From assembly GCF_011044495.1 (NCBI RefSeq), contig NZ_CP049143.1, positions 6,448,001-6,512,000 on the forward strand: DNA of 64,000 nucleotides, given 5' to 3'. The stretch is from Roseimicrobium sp. ORNL1. Lineage in GTDB: Bacteria; Verrucomicrobiota; Verrucomicrobiia; Verrucomicrobiales; Verrucomicrobiaceae. The notes under the pieces were generated by a model. That model searched no databases. It was not told the DNA's origin and saw only the letters and a program-made list of their open reading frames with translations. A program made the translations under genes and the position numbers. Shown piece after piece: positions 45,083 to 53,323 of the stretch (the first letter of the stretch is position 1; each line of letters opens with the position of its first letter).

Positions 45083-45598
45083 ATGAAAAAAATGAAATCG
45101 TTCCGGCTCTGTGCACCGGAGCCTCCACCTACGTTACCTCTCCCCCCTGCACCGGCACGAGTGGCCTCAGACTTCTCCGCCGAGGAAATGGCTGTGCTTG
45201 CCAAGACCTTCATACCCGTGCTTGAGCGCTACCACAAGCACAGGCGTATTACCCTGGGTATCCTCCATGTGCTCATGCCATGTTGGTTCGCGATCGTCAT
45301 CTTCTCGAAGAGCCTTGGCAATGCCGTCGACTTCGTGGCCCCCGCTTGTTTTCTACTAATCGTGACGATGATCATCTTTCCGCGTCTTCCCGATTGTCCT
45401 GGATGTCTAAAACGGCCACACACACCCTTTGGACAATTCTGCCCCGAGTGTGGCAGTCGCTCGCTGTTGCCATCGGGCTGGTCTTACGTGTCCAATTGCC
45501 GGGCATGCAAGAGAACTATCCAATGGAGGAAAGGGCGGCGCTTCAAGGTCTGCCACTGTACCCACTGCGGCCTCCACCTCGACAAAGATGGATTCTGA
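45083..45598 (+). CDS. Zinc-ribbon membrane protein (copy 2)
   Basis: A 171-aa paralogue of the gene at 44236. It has the same start (MKKMKSFRL), a proline-rich tail, two membrane segments (RITLGILHVLMPCWFAIVIF and APACFLLIVTMIIF) and a C-terminal domain with four Cys pairs (CPGC, CPEC, CRAC, CTHC), ending HLDKDGF. Its last 11 bases overlap the start of the acetyltransferase gene, so the two are probably co-translated. The zinc ribbons may bind nucleic acid or a partner protein; no function is recognised. Confidence 0.78.
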   Translation: MKKMKSFRLCAPEPPPTLPLPPAPARVASDFSAEEMAVLAKTFIPVLERYHKHRRITLGILHVLMPCWFAIVIFSKSLGNAVDFVAPACFLLIVTMIIFPRLPDCPGCLKRPHTPFGQFCPECGSRSLLPSGWSYVSNCRACKRTIQWRKGRRFKVCHCTHCGLHLDKDGF

Positions 45599-46388
45599 AA
45601 ATACCATACGCCTCGTGCGCGCCAGCATTCGCCCAGCCGCGCCCAAAGATGCAGCAGGCTGGCAGAAACTTCGTTCCCAGCTATGGCCCGACGCGGACTC
45701 TGCTCGTGAGATCTCTCAATACTTTGCCGTAGATCCGAAAGAACGAGGTCAGGTCTTTGTCGCCAAGAGTTCCCGTGGGATCATCTGTGGCTTTATTGAA
45801 CTCTCCGTGCGTCGTGATTGGGTGGAGGGTTCCACCACATCGCCCACTGCTTATGTGGAGGGCTTGTTTGTGGACCAAGCCCATCGGAGAGAAGGGATTG
45901 GCAGGGCATTGCTGACCGCTGCAGAAGCCTGGGCTCGCGACGCGGGTTTTAAGGAGATCGCCAGCGACACACTCATCGACAACGAAGACAGCATCTCCGC
46001 ACACCTCGCGTGTGGTTACGCCGAGGTGGAGCGCACGGTGCATTTCATCAAGCCACTCCGGTTAACCTTGATGGAGTTTCTAAAGACTGCTCCACAAGAC
46101 GATCGATTTGTGCAAGCGGTACACACCGTATTCGGCCCCACTAATTATTGCTGCCCTGCCCATGGAACTCCTCTGGAGATCGTCGATATCTACCAGACGT
46201 GCATGGACATATCGCCCCTCCTGGCGGTGATACGAGCCTCCGAGGGCAACCCACACCACATTCACATTGGATATCGTTTCGAGGCAAACGATGATTGCTT
46301 CCGTCGCCCCGAGAAGTTTCCCTACTGCCCCGTGTGCGAGGCCAACTACCAGGCCGCTCTCGCATCGTATCCGGATGATATGATCTAG
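45588..46388 (+). CDS. AAC(6')-like GNAT acetyltransferase with Cys-containing C-terminal extension
   Basis: 266 aa from the ATG at 45588 (MDSENTIRLVRASIRPA), overlapping the previous gene by 11 bases. Residues 1-160 match aminoglycoside 6'-N-acetyltransferase-type GNATs: RSQLWPD, GFIELSVRRDWVEG, YVEGLFVDQAHRREGIGRALL (acetyl-CoA motif), EIASDTLIDNEDSISAH and EVERTVHFIKPL, where family members end. A further 105 residues (CCPAHGTPLEIVDIY, CPVCEANYQAAL) have no recognised relative and include CC and CPVC, perhaps a small metal site. Aminoglycoside activity is possible but unproven. Convergent with the AEC gene. Confidence 0.82.
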   Translation: MDSENTIRLVRASIRPAAPKDAAGWQKLRSQLWPDADSAREISQYFAVDPKERGQVFVAKSSRGIICGFIELSVRRDWVEGSTTSPTAYVEGLFVDQAHRREGIGRALLTAAEAWARDAGFKEIASDTLIDNEDSISAHLACGYAEVERTVHFIKPLRLTLMEFLKTAPQDDRFVQAVHTVFGPTNYCCPAHGTPLEIVDIYQTCMDISPLLAVIRASEGNPHHIHIGYRFEANDDCFRRPEKFPYCPVCEANYQAALASYPDDMI

Positions 46389-46396
46389 CTCCATTA

Positions 46397-46421
46397 CGAT
46401 CTTCGTTAAGCACGAAGGTCG
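46397..46421. terminator. Hairpin between convergent acetyltransferase and AEC genes
   Basis: CGATCTTCGT-TAAGC-ACGAAGGTCG, a 10-bp stem with one G-T pair, in the 41-bp space between the two stops. Likely a shared terminator, although no strong T-run follows on either strand. Confidence 0.6.
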
Positions 46422-46429
46422 CGGTTCCC

Positions 46430-47365
46430 TTACCTTCCAAACGTCAGATACGCCGTGATGGTCAGGATCGACAGCAGCGTCGACCCAATGATGGCCTTGG
46501 AGGTGATGCCGGCCTCGCGCTGATACAACTCAGCAAGCATGTAGGGCCCAGTCCCGGTGGGCAGGGCGGCGAGCAACACGGCGGGATGCAGGAGCGATGG
46601 TGGGAGATGAAATACATACTTTCCCAGCACCCATGCGGCAAGCGGATGCACCGCCAGCTTCATCCCCATGATCAAGCCCACGGCGCCAGAGTCTCCGTGC
46701 GAAGTCTTGGGTTTCTCCGCGAGGAACAATCCCAAACTCACCAGAGCACAAGGCGACGCCGCTCCCCCCAGCATCTTCAGGAAACTCTGCACCGGCGCAG
46801 GGACTTCTGCACCTGTGAGTGGAAACACCGCACCCAACACCGGCGCCACGAGCAATGGGTTTCTCACCAGTGAGCCACCCACTTTCCAGATCAAATGGAT
46901 GGGCCGTTTCTCGGACTGCAGGCCGATTTCAATCAAGACAATCGCCGCCGCAAAGACCACGCACACGGTGATGATCGCCGCGATCAGCGTCGGCGTCATC
47001 GCACTCGCGCCAAAGGCGGCCAGAGCCAAAGGAAAGCCCATGTAGCCGGTGTTCGGATAGCTGGTGGCCAGGGCATCAATGGCCGCATCCGCCAGTGGTC
47101 GGGTTCCTCGCCAGCGGATCACCAGTGTCGCAACGAATGCCAGCGCGCAACTCAGCCCAAACGTGCCGATGAAACCCGGCAGCCAGATTTCGGAGGGGTG
47201 CGCTCGGGCAATGATGTCAAACAAGAGCGCTGGCAGCGCGAGATACACCACGAAGCGATTCAACTCCCCCGCCGCTCGTGGGCCGAACACCCCCATCCTG
47301 CGCGTGAGCCACCCTGCGAGGATGAGCGCGAAGACGGGAAGGACTATCAGGAAGGTGGAGAGCAT
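46430..47365 (-). CDS. AEC-family auxin-efflux-type transporter
   Basis: A 311-aa inner-membrane carrier with about ten hydrophobic helices, starting MLSTFLIVLPVFALILAGWL. AEC-family landmarks are LNRFVVYLALPALLF, SYPNTGYMGFPLALAAFG, VGGSLVRNPLLVAPVLG and LAALPTGTGPYMLAELY. It probably exports or imports a small carboxylate or similar anion. Its 3' end also exists as a fragment at 44881-45005, showing that it belonged to a duplicated block with the zinc-ribbon and acetyltransferase genes. Confidence 0.9.
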   Translation of the reverse strand: MLSTFLIVLPVFALILAGWLTRRMGVFGPRAAGELNRFVVYLALPALLFDIIARAHPSEIWLPGFIGTFGLSCALAFVATLVIRWRGTRPLADAAIDALATSYPNTGYMGFPLALAAFGASAMTPTLIAAIITVCVVFAAAIVLIEIGLQSEKRPIHLIWKVGGSLVRNPLLVAPVLGAVFPLTGAEVPAPVQSFLKMLGGAASPCALVSLGLFLAEKPKTSHGDSGAVGLIMGMKLAVHPLAAWVLGKYVFHLPPSLLHPAVLLAALPTGTGPYMLAELYQREAGITSKAIIGSTLLSILTITAYLTFGR

Positions 47366-47480
47366 CTCTTGGAGAATCGCGAGCCCGTGGACTTGGCGAT
47401 TCCCACCGACTTTACCCGGCGCCTTTGAATACAGCGCCGTCGTATTTTATACGCTTGGAAGAGGGGAACGGGCGACCCGT

Positions 47481-48368
47481 TCAGCCCGCCACCACCTTCA
47501 TCCGGAACGGAGCCGCCTTGAACTCAACCGGGGTGAACTCACCCAGTTCGCCATCCAGTTCGAAGGGCGCCTGGCCCTCCTGGCAGGTGACGCGGAAGGC
47601 GGGCAGCTGGAGGTAGTCCAGATCATCTGCCTCTTTGTAGCCGGTAAAGGCCAGGCCTTGCAGGAACTGGAGCACCTCCAGCGCGCCGCGGCGGTGAAAG
47701 ATGAGCACGTCCAGCAGGCCGTCCGTGTTGTTGGCATCACGGAACACCGGCACCGGTCCACCGTAGTGTTTGCCGTTGCCAATCAGGACCACTGAGCCGT
47801 AGAGCGGAGGCCGGCCGGGAATTTCCACGGCGAGCTGCGGTGCTTCCTGGGTGAGCACGCGGGCGGCTGTCATCACGTAGCTGAGCGGGCCGAACCGTTT
47901 CTTCATCTCCCACGGCGTCTGCTGCACGATTTCCGCGTCCAAACCCACGCCGGCGAGCTGGATGAAATACTGGCCATTCGCCTCCCACAGGTCGATTTCG
48001 CTGACCTTACCCCGGTTGATGAGTTCCCAGCCGGCTTCCAGATTCCGTCCCGGGAGACCCAGCTCATAGGAAAAGACGTTCATGGTCCCCACCGGCAGGA
48101 TGCCCAGGGCGACATGCTGTGCAGGATCAGCCAAGCCCCGGTTGTGGATGGCCAAGGCGTTCACCACTTCATTCACGGTACCGTCCCCGCCGGCGGCCAC
48201 CACCAGCTTGTACCCTTCCCGGGCCAAGCGTGCGGCCTCGACCGCTGCGCCCCCCACGCCGCCGGTCATGTGCAGTTCTGGCGCGGGTTGAAGGGTGCGG
48301 ATGCGCTCAATCTGGGCCGTCGCCTTGGTGCTGTTGGCGGCGGGATTGACGATGACGGGAATGGCCAT
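47481..48368 (-). CDS. Diacylglycerol/lipid kinase-family protein (YegS/DgkB type)
   Basis: 295 aa from the ATG at 48368 (MAIPVIVNPAANSTKA). The family ATP/catalytic motif VVAAGGDGTVNEVVNAL is present, with LGILPVGTMNVFSYELG, FIQLAGVGLDAEIV, VVLIGNGKHYGGPV and DGLLDVLIF as further conserved points. It phosphorylates a lipid such as diacylglycerol, or a sphingoid base, at the membrane. The C-terminus keeps the FELDGELGEF strand. It is divergent from the HNH nuclease gene; the frame is open upstream of 48368 but unrelated. Confidence 0.92.
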   Translation of the reverse strand: MAIPVIVNPAANSTKATAQIERIRTLQPAPELHMTGGVGGAAVEAARLAREGYKLVVAAGGDGTVNEVVNALAIHNRGLADPAQHVALGILPVGTMNVFSYELGLPGRNLEAGWELINRGKVSEIDLWEANGQYFIQLAGVGLDAEIVQQTPWEMKKRFGPLSYVMTAARVLTQEAPQLAVEIPGRPPLYGSVVLIGNGKHYGGPVPVFRDANNTDGLLDVLIFHRRGALEVLQFLQGLAFTGYKEADDLDYLQLPAFRVTCQEGQAPFELDGELGEFTPVEFKAAPFRMKVVAG

Positions 48369-48500
48369 GAGCGAGGAAACGAAAGGCGTGTGAGCCGCCC
48401 GTTCTAGCCGGGTTCGGGCCGCTGGCAAGTGAAGTCCTTCAAGGCATTCCATCAAAAACTTGACTGCAAGGCGACTCTCGCGCACCAGTTCCGTCCTGTC

Positions 48501-49082
48501 ATGAGCGACGTCCTTCACAAGGCGACGGTCCTGGTGTTGAACCGGAACTGGCAGGCAATCGATGTAAAGACCCCAGCCGATGCGTTCTGCATGATGGCTG
48601 CGGGCACTGCCACCGCGCTCGACATCGCCAGTGGCGAGAACATGGCCCCCACCAAATGGGGCGAATGGCTGGACCTCCCCGTGCGCGACAGCGACAACGC
48701 GGTGAAGACGGTCCACGGCCCGGTCCGCGTGCCGACCGTGCTGGTGCTGGCCAAGTATGACAAGGTGCCCAAACGCCGCCCCAAGCTCAGCGGCAAGGGA
48801 ATCTGGGAGCGCGACGGTGGTGTCTGCCAGTACACGGGCAAGAAACTCGCCCGGGACGAGGGCAACATCGACCACATCATCCCCCGCTCCCGCGGCGGCA
48901 AGACCTCATGGGACAACTGCGTGCTCGCGGACAAGCGCATCAACAGCCGCAAAGCCAACCACACGCCGGATGAGGCGGGCCTGAAACTCCAGCGCAAGCC
49001 CACGATGCCCCGCGAAATGCCGGCTACCTACTACATCCGGAACACGCATGGCGTGCCGGATTGGGAGATGTTCCTGGATTAA
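48501..49082 (+). CDS. HNH endonuclease-domain protein
   Basis: 193 aa from the ATG at 48501 (MSDVLHKATVLVLNRNWQAI). Residues 5-95 match the N-terminal domain of a widespread chromosomal HNH family (VLVLNRNWQAIDVKTPADA, PVRVPTVLVL). The HNH motif is CQYTGKKL ... IDHIIPRSRGGKTSWDNCVLA, followed by RINSRKANHTPDEAGLKL. Such singletons are common in proteobacterial and PVC chromosomes and are not clearly linked to restriction; function unknown. An upstream in-frame ATG at 48429 gives no conserved sequence. Confidence 0.9.
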   Translation: MSDVLHKATVLVLNRNWQAIDVKTPADAFCMMAAGTATALDIASGENMAPTKWGEWLDLPVRDSDNAVKTVHGPVRVPTVLVLAKYDKVPKRRPKLSGKGIWERDGGVCQYTGKKLARDEGNIDHIIPRSRGGKTSWDNCVLADKRINSRKANHTPDEAGLKLQRKPTMPREMPATYYIRNTHGVPDWEMFLD

Positions 49083-49115
49083 GATTAGCACGGGACATTT
49101 TTCGAGAGTCCTGCC

Positions 49116-49763
49116 ATGCTGAGCGGCATGCGTTTCGCCGTGTTCCTCTTCCTCTTTGGCGTGTTGGCCGCAATCGCAGCGCCCTGTGATGCGGGCGACC
49201 TCAAAAAAGCTGCGCCGACCAAGTCAGCCACCTACCAACCGCAGGAAGGGGACATCCTCTTCCAGTCGCTGCCGCACATGCCGATTGTCGATGCGATTGA
49301 GGGCTGCACCAAGTCGCCCTTCTCCCACTGCGGCATTGTGCACAAGAATGCCCAGGACATCTGGGTCGTCATCGAAGCCATCGGTCCCGTGCGTGAGTCA
49401 CCGCTTCCACTCTGGGTCATGCAGGGACGGGATTCGAAGTTCTGGATCCGTCGCTTGAAGGCCGAGTACCAGAAAGAAATCCCCGCATTCGTCAAAGCGG
49501 CCAAGGTCTACCAGGGCAAACCCTACGACATCCACTACCGCATGGATGACGATGCCATCTACTGCAGCGAGCTGATCTACAAGGCGTATCGTGATGCGAC
49601 GGGAACTGGCCTGGGTTCCCTCAAGCGGCTTGGGGACCTCGATTGGAAACCGTGGACCGATGTCATCAAGTCAATCGAGGGCGGCAATGTTCCACTGGAG
49701 CGCGAGATGATCACCCCCAAGTCACTCGCAGAGGCGGAGGAGCTTGAGGTAGTGGAGTTGTAG
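49116..49763 (+). CDS. Exported YiiX-like permuted papain-fold amidase
   Basis: A 215-aa protein with a signal peptide (MRFAVFLFLFGVLAAIA; starts at 49116 or 49128, the former preceded by GAGAG). The permuted NlpC/P60 (YiiX/YebB) fold is indicated by EGDILFQSLPHM, FSHCGIVHKN (catalytic His) and AIYCSELIYKAYRDATG (catalytic Cys). These enzymes are thought to hydrolyse peptide or lipid amides; in this setting a peptidoglycan or lipid role is possible. It follows the HNH gene by 33 bp. Confidence 0.85.
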   Translation: MLSGMRFAVFLFLFGVLAAIAAPCDAGDLKKAAPTKSATYQPQEGDILFQSLPHMPIVDAIEGCTKSPFSHCGIVHKNAQDIWVVIEAIGPVRESPLPLWVMQGRDSKFWIRRLKAEYQKEIPAFVKAAKVYQGKPYDIHYRMDDDAIYCSELIYKAYRDATGTGLGSLKRLGDLDWKPWTDVIKSIEGGNVPLEREMITPKSLAEAEELEVVEL

Positions 49764-49830
49764 TGATTGCAGAAGCACTCCGGGAGAGCTGCTACTGTCA
49801 TCATCCGAGTCCACGGGTGGCAGGTTCGGC

Positions 49831-50114
49831 TGCATGGGCTTCAACGCAGAGACACAGAGACGCAGAGGAACTTCGGAGACTGAGTAGAGTCGGTGCAGCC
49901 ACCAGAACGGAGCAATATTGGTGAATGCGGCTGCCGAGAACGCCTGGCATGAGGAAAGGAGCGTGGCCTTTCCAGGCCGCAGGGTCGCCTGCCGGTATCA
50001 CGCCAAAGAAGGAATCACCCAGCGGCCTGGAAAGGCCACGCTCCTTTCACCGCACGTCACCCTCAGTCTCCGAAGTTCCTCTGCGTCTCTGTGTCTCTGC
50101 GTTGAAGCCCATGC
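49831..50114. repeat. Intergenic inverted-repeat doublet H, outer pair of a nested set
   Basis: The arms 49831-49882 and 50063-50114 are perfect 52-base reverse complements (gcatgggcttcaacgcagag ...). The arm core is a CAGAGACACAGAGACGCAGAGG stretch. An unrelated perfect doublet lies inside (49954-50048). The gap 49764-50164 holds no gene. Confidence 0.93.
49954..50048. repeat. Inner inverted-repeat doublet nested in H
   Basis: The arms 49954-49980 and 50022-50048 are perfect 27-base reverse complements (gaaaggagcgtggcctttcc ...), separated by 41 bp. The arm hairpin GTGGCCT-TTCC-AGGCCGC and the GGAGCGTGG lead are close to those of doublet G at 40.4 kb. Confidence 0.92.
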
Positions 50115-50164
50115 ACACCAACACACCCATGTTTGGCGTGTGACTCCGCCGCAAAGGCACCAGA

Positions 50165-50959
50165 TCAATCCCCACCACTCCGCCCCGCACTGACAATGCC
50201 TCGCTGGCTTCCACTGATGAAGTTGATGAGATGCTCCACTTCCGCAGTCGCTGTACCCTCACGCAGCTTCTCCAGCGCCTGCGTCTGATTGAGCCCCTTG
50301 CGATAGAGCACCTTGTACGCATCGCGCACCGCCCGGATTTGATCCTCGCTGTAGCCGTTGCGCTGCAGGCCCACGATGTTGACGCCACGCGCGCGCGCCG
50401 GATTGCCATCCACAATGGTGTAGGGCACGATGTCCTGCACCACCTTCGAGCAGCCACCCGTGATGGAGTGTTTCCCGATGCGGCAGAACTGATGCACGGC
50501 CGTGAGACCGCCGAGGATCACGTGGTCCTCCACCGTCACATGGCCCGCGAGGGTGCCATTGTTGGAGAAAATGACGTGATTTCCCACGATGCAGTCATGG
50601 GCGATGTGGCTGTAGGCCAGGAAATGATTGTGGCTGCCCACGATGGTCTTCGTGCCGGGCAAGGTGCCGCGGTTCACGGTGCAGAACTCGCGGAAGACAT
50701 TGTCATCGCCCACTTCGAGGTAGGTCGGCTCACTCGCGTACTTCAAGTCCTGCGTCTGCTGGCCGATGCTGGCGTAGGAGTAGATCTTGTTCCCCTTGCC
50801 GATGGTAGAGGGGCCCATCACGGTCACATGATTCTGCAGCCATGAGCCATCACCGATGACCACCTTGTCACCGATGACGCAGTACGGACCAATGACCACA
50901 TCCGCGCCGATCTGCGCGCCGGGATCCACGATGGCGGTGGGGTGAATCTGTGTGGGCAT
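50165..50959 (-). CDS. lpxA: UDP-N-acetylglucosamine O-acyltransferase
   Basis: 264 aa; first committed acyl transfer of lipid A synthesis, cytoplasmic. Left-handed beta-helix hexapeptides fill residues 1-180 (IHPTAIVDPGAQIG, VVIGPYCVIGDKVVIG), with the active-site-region segments GHNHFLAYSHIAHDC-like SHNHFLAYSHIAHDC and VIFSNNGTLAGHV, and a C-terminal helical domain. It follows lpxC-fabZ after 15 bp, so they form an operon. Confidence 0.96.
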   Translation of the reverse strand: MPTQIHPTAIVDPGAQIGADVVIGPYCVIGDKVVIGDGSWLQNHVTVMGPSTIGKGNKIYSYASIGQQTQDLKYASEPTYLEVGDDNVFREFCTVNRGTLPGTKTIVGSHNHFLAYSHIAHDCIVGNHVIFSNNGTLAGHVTVEDHVILGGLTAVHQFCRIGKHSITGGCSKVVQDIVPYTIVDGNPARARGVNIVGLQRNGYSEDQIRAVRDAYKVLYRKGLNQTQALEKLREGTATAEVEHLINFISGSQRGIVSAGRSGGD

Positions 50960-50974
50960 GCGTGACTTCTAATC

Positions 50975-52288
50975 CTAGCGATCCAAAAGGCTGAACATCA
51001 GGTCAGCCTCGCTGACGACCTGTCCGTTGACGACACAACGCCCGCGAGCCTGACCGACGGAACGCTTCACCTTGAGGAGTTCTGCTTCAATCAAGAGGGT
51101 GTCACCGGGCATCACCGGGCGGCGCCACTTCACATTGTCCGCACTCATGAAGTAGCCGATCTTGCCTTGATTTCCCGGCGTGCGGAGCAGGAGGATGGAA
51201 GCGACCTGGGCCATGGCCTCAAGCTGCAGCACACCCGGCATCACGGGATGGCCAGGGAAGTGACCCTGGAAGAAGGGTTCGTTGATGGTGACGTTCTTCA
51301 CGCCCGTGCACTTGTTCTCGCCTTCGAAGCCAATGATTCGATCCACGAGCAGGAAGGGGTAACGATGCGGCAGGATGCGCATCACCTCATTCACATCCAG
51401 CACCGCGTCGCCGGAGGGAAGATTGAATGGCACCGGCACCATGGCACGCATCTCATTGTAGGACTTGCTCAGTGCGCGGGTGAGTTCGGCATTCGGACCA
51501 TGTCCGGGACGCACCGCGATCACGTGGCCGAGGATACGGCGGCCCAGCAGGCTCAGGTCGCCCACGATGTCGAGAATCTTGTGCCGCACGAACTCCTCCG
51601 CGAAGCGCAGCGGGTGCTTGGTCCAGGCCGTCTCGCCACGGATGACAATCGCGCTCTCCAGCGTGCCGCCTTTGATGAGCCCCTTCTCCATGAGGTGGGC
51701 GATGTCTTCGTAGAAGGTGAAGGTGCGCGCAGGCGCGATTTCCTTCTCGTAGATGTCCGGGGTGATCTCCGTGGAGTAGAACTGGGTGGCGCGTCCCTGA
51801 GGACCCACGTTCGTGCAGGAGATGCGGAATTTCTTGTCCGGCACCACGGTGAGCAGCGAGCCATCGCGTGACTCGATGTGGATGGGCTCGCGCACCTCAA
51901 ACACGCGGCGGCGCTCAGACTGCTCGGCAATGCCTGCCTGCTTGATAAGCTGCACAAAGGGAAGCGAGCTGCCATCCACAATCGGCGGCTCCTGGGCATC
52001 CATCTCGATGATGGCATTGTCCACGCCCATGCCGATGAGCGCACTGAGCACGTGCTCCACCGTGTGCACGTTCACGCCGCCATCGGCAATCGTGGTAGCA
52101 CGCTCCACCTTCTGCACCTTGTCGATGCTCGCGTCGATGAGCGGCTTGTCTTCAATGTCCATGCGGCGGAACTTGAAGCCAAAGTTCTCCGGCGCGGGCT
52201 GGAGGGTCAGGGTGACCTTCTCACCGGTATGTAGAGAGGTGCCTTCAATGGAGGCTGGTTTGGCGAGCGTATGCTGGCGGTCGGACAT
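50975..52288 (-). CDS. lpxC-fabZ: Bifunctional LpxC deacetylase / FabZ dehydratase
   Basis: 437 aa from the ATG at 52288 (MSDRQHTLAKPASIEGT). Residues 1-285 are LpxC, the zinc deacetylase of lipid A synthesis: TVEHVLSALIGMGVDNA (zinc His), EFVRHKILDIVGDLSLLG (His, Asp) and LGHVIAVRPGH. Residues about 295-437 are FabZ, the 3-hydroxyacyl-ACP dehydratase: LPHRYPFLLVDRI and FFQGHFPGHPVMPGVLQLEA (catalytic His and Glu). The fusion is known in Bacteroidetes and PVC bacteria and links fatty-acid and lipid A pathways in one chain. It is followed by lpxA. Confidence 0.96.
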   Translation of the reverse strand: MSDRQHTLAKPASIEGTSLHTGEKVTLTLQPAPENFGFKFRRMDIEDKPLIDASIDKVQKVERATTIADGGVNVHTVEHVLSALIGMGVDNAIIEMDAQEPPIVDGSSLPFVQLIKQAGIAEQSERRRVFEVREPIHIESRDGSLLTVVPDKKFRISCTNVGPQGRATQFYSTEITPDIYEKEIAPARTFTFYEDIAHLMEKGLIKGGTLESAIVIRGETAWTKHPLRFAEEFVRHKILDIVGDLSLLGRRILGHVIAVRPGHGPNAELTRALSKSYNEMRAMVPVPFNLPSGDAVLDVNEVMRILPHRYPFLLVDRIIGFEGENKCTGVKNVTINEPFFQGHFPGHPVMPGVLQLEAMAQVASILLLRTPGNQGKIGYFMSADNVKWRRPVMPGDTLLIEAELLKVKRSVGQARGRCVVNGQVVSEADLMFSLLDR

Positions 52289-52372
52289 GGAACGGGTCAC
52301 TTAGCTGGATGGGGCGGAGCGGTCAACGGGAAGCTGGAGTTCGCCCGGCTTCCCGCTTTTCTCCAGCATTCC

Positions 52373-53170
52373 TCAGAGGCGTTTGAAAGCATCCGCAAGA
52401 TTCGACATGGCGCCCGAAGGAGGGGGCGTGGCGCCCTTCGGCTCCACGGCACGAATGGCTTCCTCCTGCAGTTTGCAGATCTCGAGGATGCCCTTCTTGC
52501 CGAGACCAAGCATCGCGTTGAGCTGGGCTTCGCTGAACGTCGATTCCTCACCGCTGCCCTGAATTTCCACGAACTGGCCGTCCTCGGTCATGACGAGATT
52601 GCAGTCCACCTCAGCATCGCGGTCTTCCTCATAGCAGAGGTCGAGCAGAGCCTGGTTGCGGAAAATGCCCACGCTGATCGCGGCCACCTTCTTCTTGAGC
52701 GGTTGCTGGGTGAGCACGCCCTTTTGCAGCAGGCGGTTGAAGGCCATGGAGGCAGCCACACAGGCGCCCGTGATGCTGGCCGTGCGCGTGCCGCCATCGG
52801 CCTGGAGCACGTCGCAGTCGATCCACAGGGTGCGGGGTCCGAGCTTTTCGAGATCCACCGCGGCGCGCAGGCTGCGGCCGATGAGGCGCTGGATTTCCTG
52901 GCTGCGGCCGTCGAGCTTGCCCTTGCTGATGTCGCGGTCCTTCCGGTCGAGCGTGGAGTACGGCAGCATGGAGTACTCCGCCGTGAGCCAGCCCCCGGGC
53001 ACGCCCTGCACCTTCATCCAGCGCGGCACTTCATCCTGGATTGTCGCTGCGCAAATCACCTGGGTCTTGCCAAAGGAGACCAGCACCGAGCCTGTGGCGT
53101 GCGGGGCAATGTCGGGCTGGAAGCGGATTTCGCGAAGCTGATCGGGAGCGCGGTTGTCGAAACGTGCCAT
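52373..53170 (-). CDS. rph: Ribonuclease PH
   Basis: 265 aa from the ATG at 53170 (MARFDNRAPDQLREIRF). It trims the 3' ends of tRNA precursors phosphorolytically. Family segments are GSVLVSFGKTQVICAAT, YSMLPYSTLDRKDRD (with Arg of the phosphate site), LIGRSLRAAVDLEKLGPRT, DCDVLQADGGTRTASITGA and AISVGIF. The C-terminal tail (KLQEEAIRAVEPKGATPPP ...) is about 20 residues longer than in E. coli. The stop is 84 bp from lpxC-fabZ on the same strand. It is divergent from thrB. Confidence 0.96.
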   Translation of the reverse strand: MARFDNRAPDQLREIRFQPDIAPHATGSVLVSFGKTQVICAATIQDEVPRWMKVQGVPGGWLTAEYSMLPYSTLDRKDRDISKGKLDGRSQEIQRLIGRSLRAAVDLEKLGPRTLWIDCDVLQADGGTRTASITGACVAASMAFNRLLQKGVLTQQPLKKKVAAISVGIFRNQALLDLCYEEDRDAEVDCNLVMTEDGQFVEIQGSGEESTFSEAQLNAMLGLGKKGILEICKLQEEAIRAVEPKGATPPPSGAMSNLADAFKRL

Positions 53171-53323
53171 GATGGGAGTTGGAAATAGGGATGCGGGAAG
53201 CAGTGACCAATGAACGGCGCGGGGCGATTGTCGACTGGGAATGCGAAATTGCTTCGGTCCGGTGACAGCTACTTTCGTACATTCGCCATTTGCCGGACGG
53301 GTCACCTTCGGCATGCTATCCGG

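Noticed and set aside
49831-50114. Insertion sequence or MITE with terminal inverted repeats
   Set aside because: No transposase is present and no flanking target-site duplication could be seen. The arms match the two-arm layout repeated through the window, so a REPIN-like element fits better, although a MITE cannot be fully excluded.
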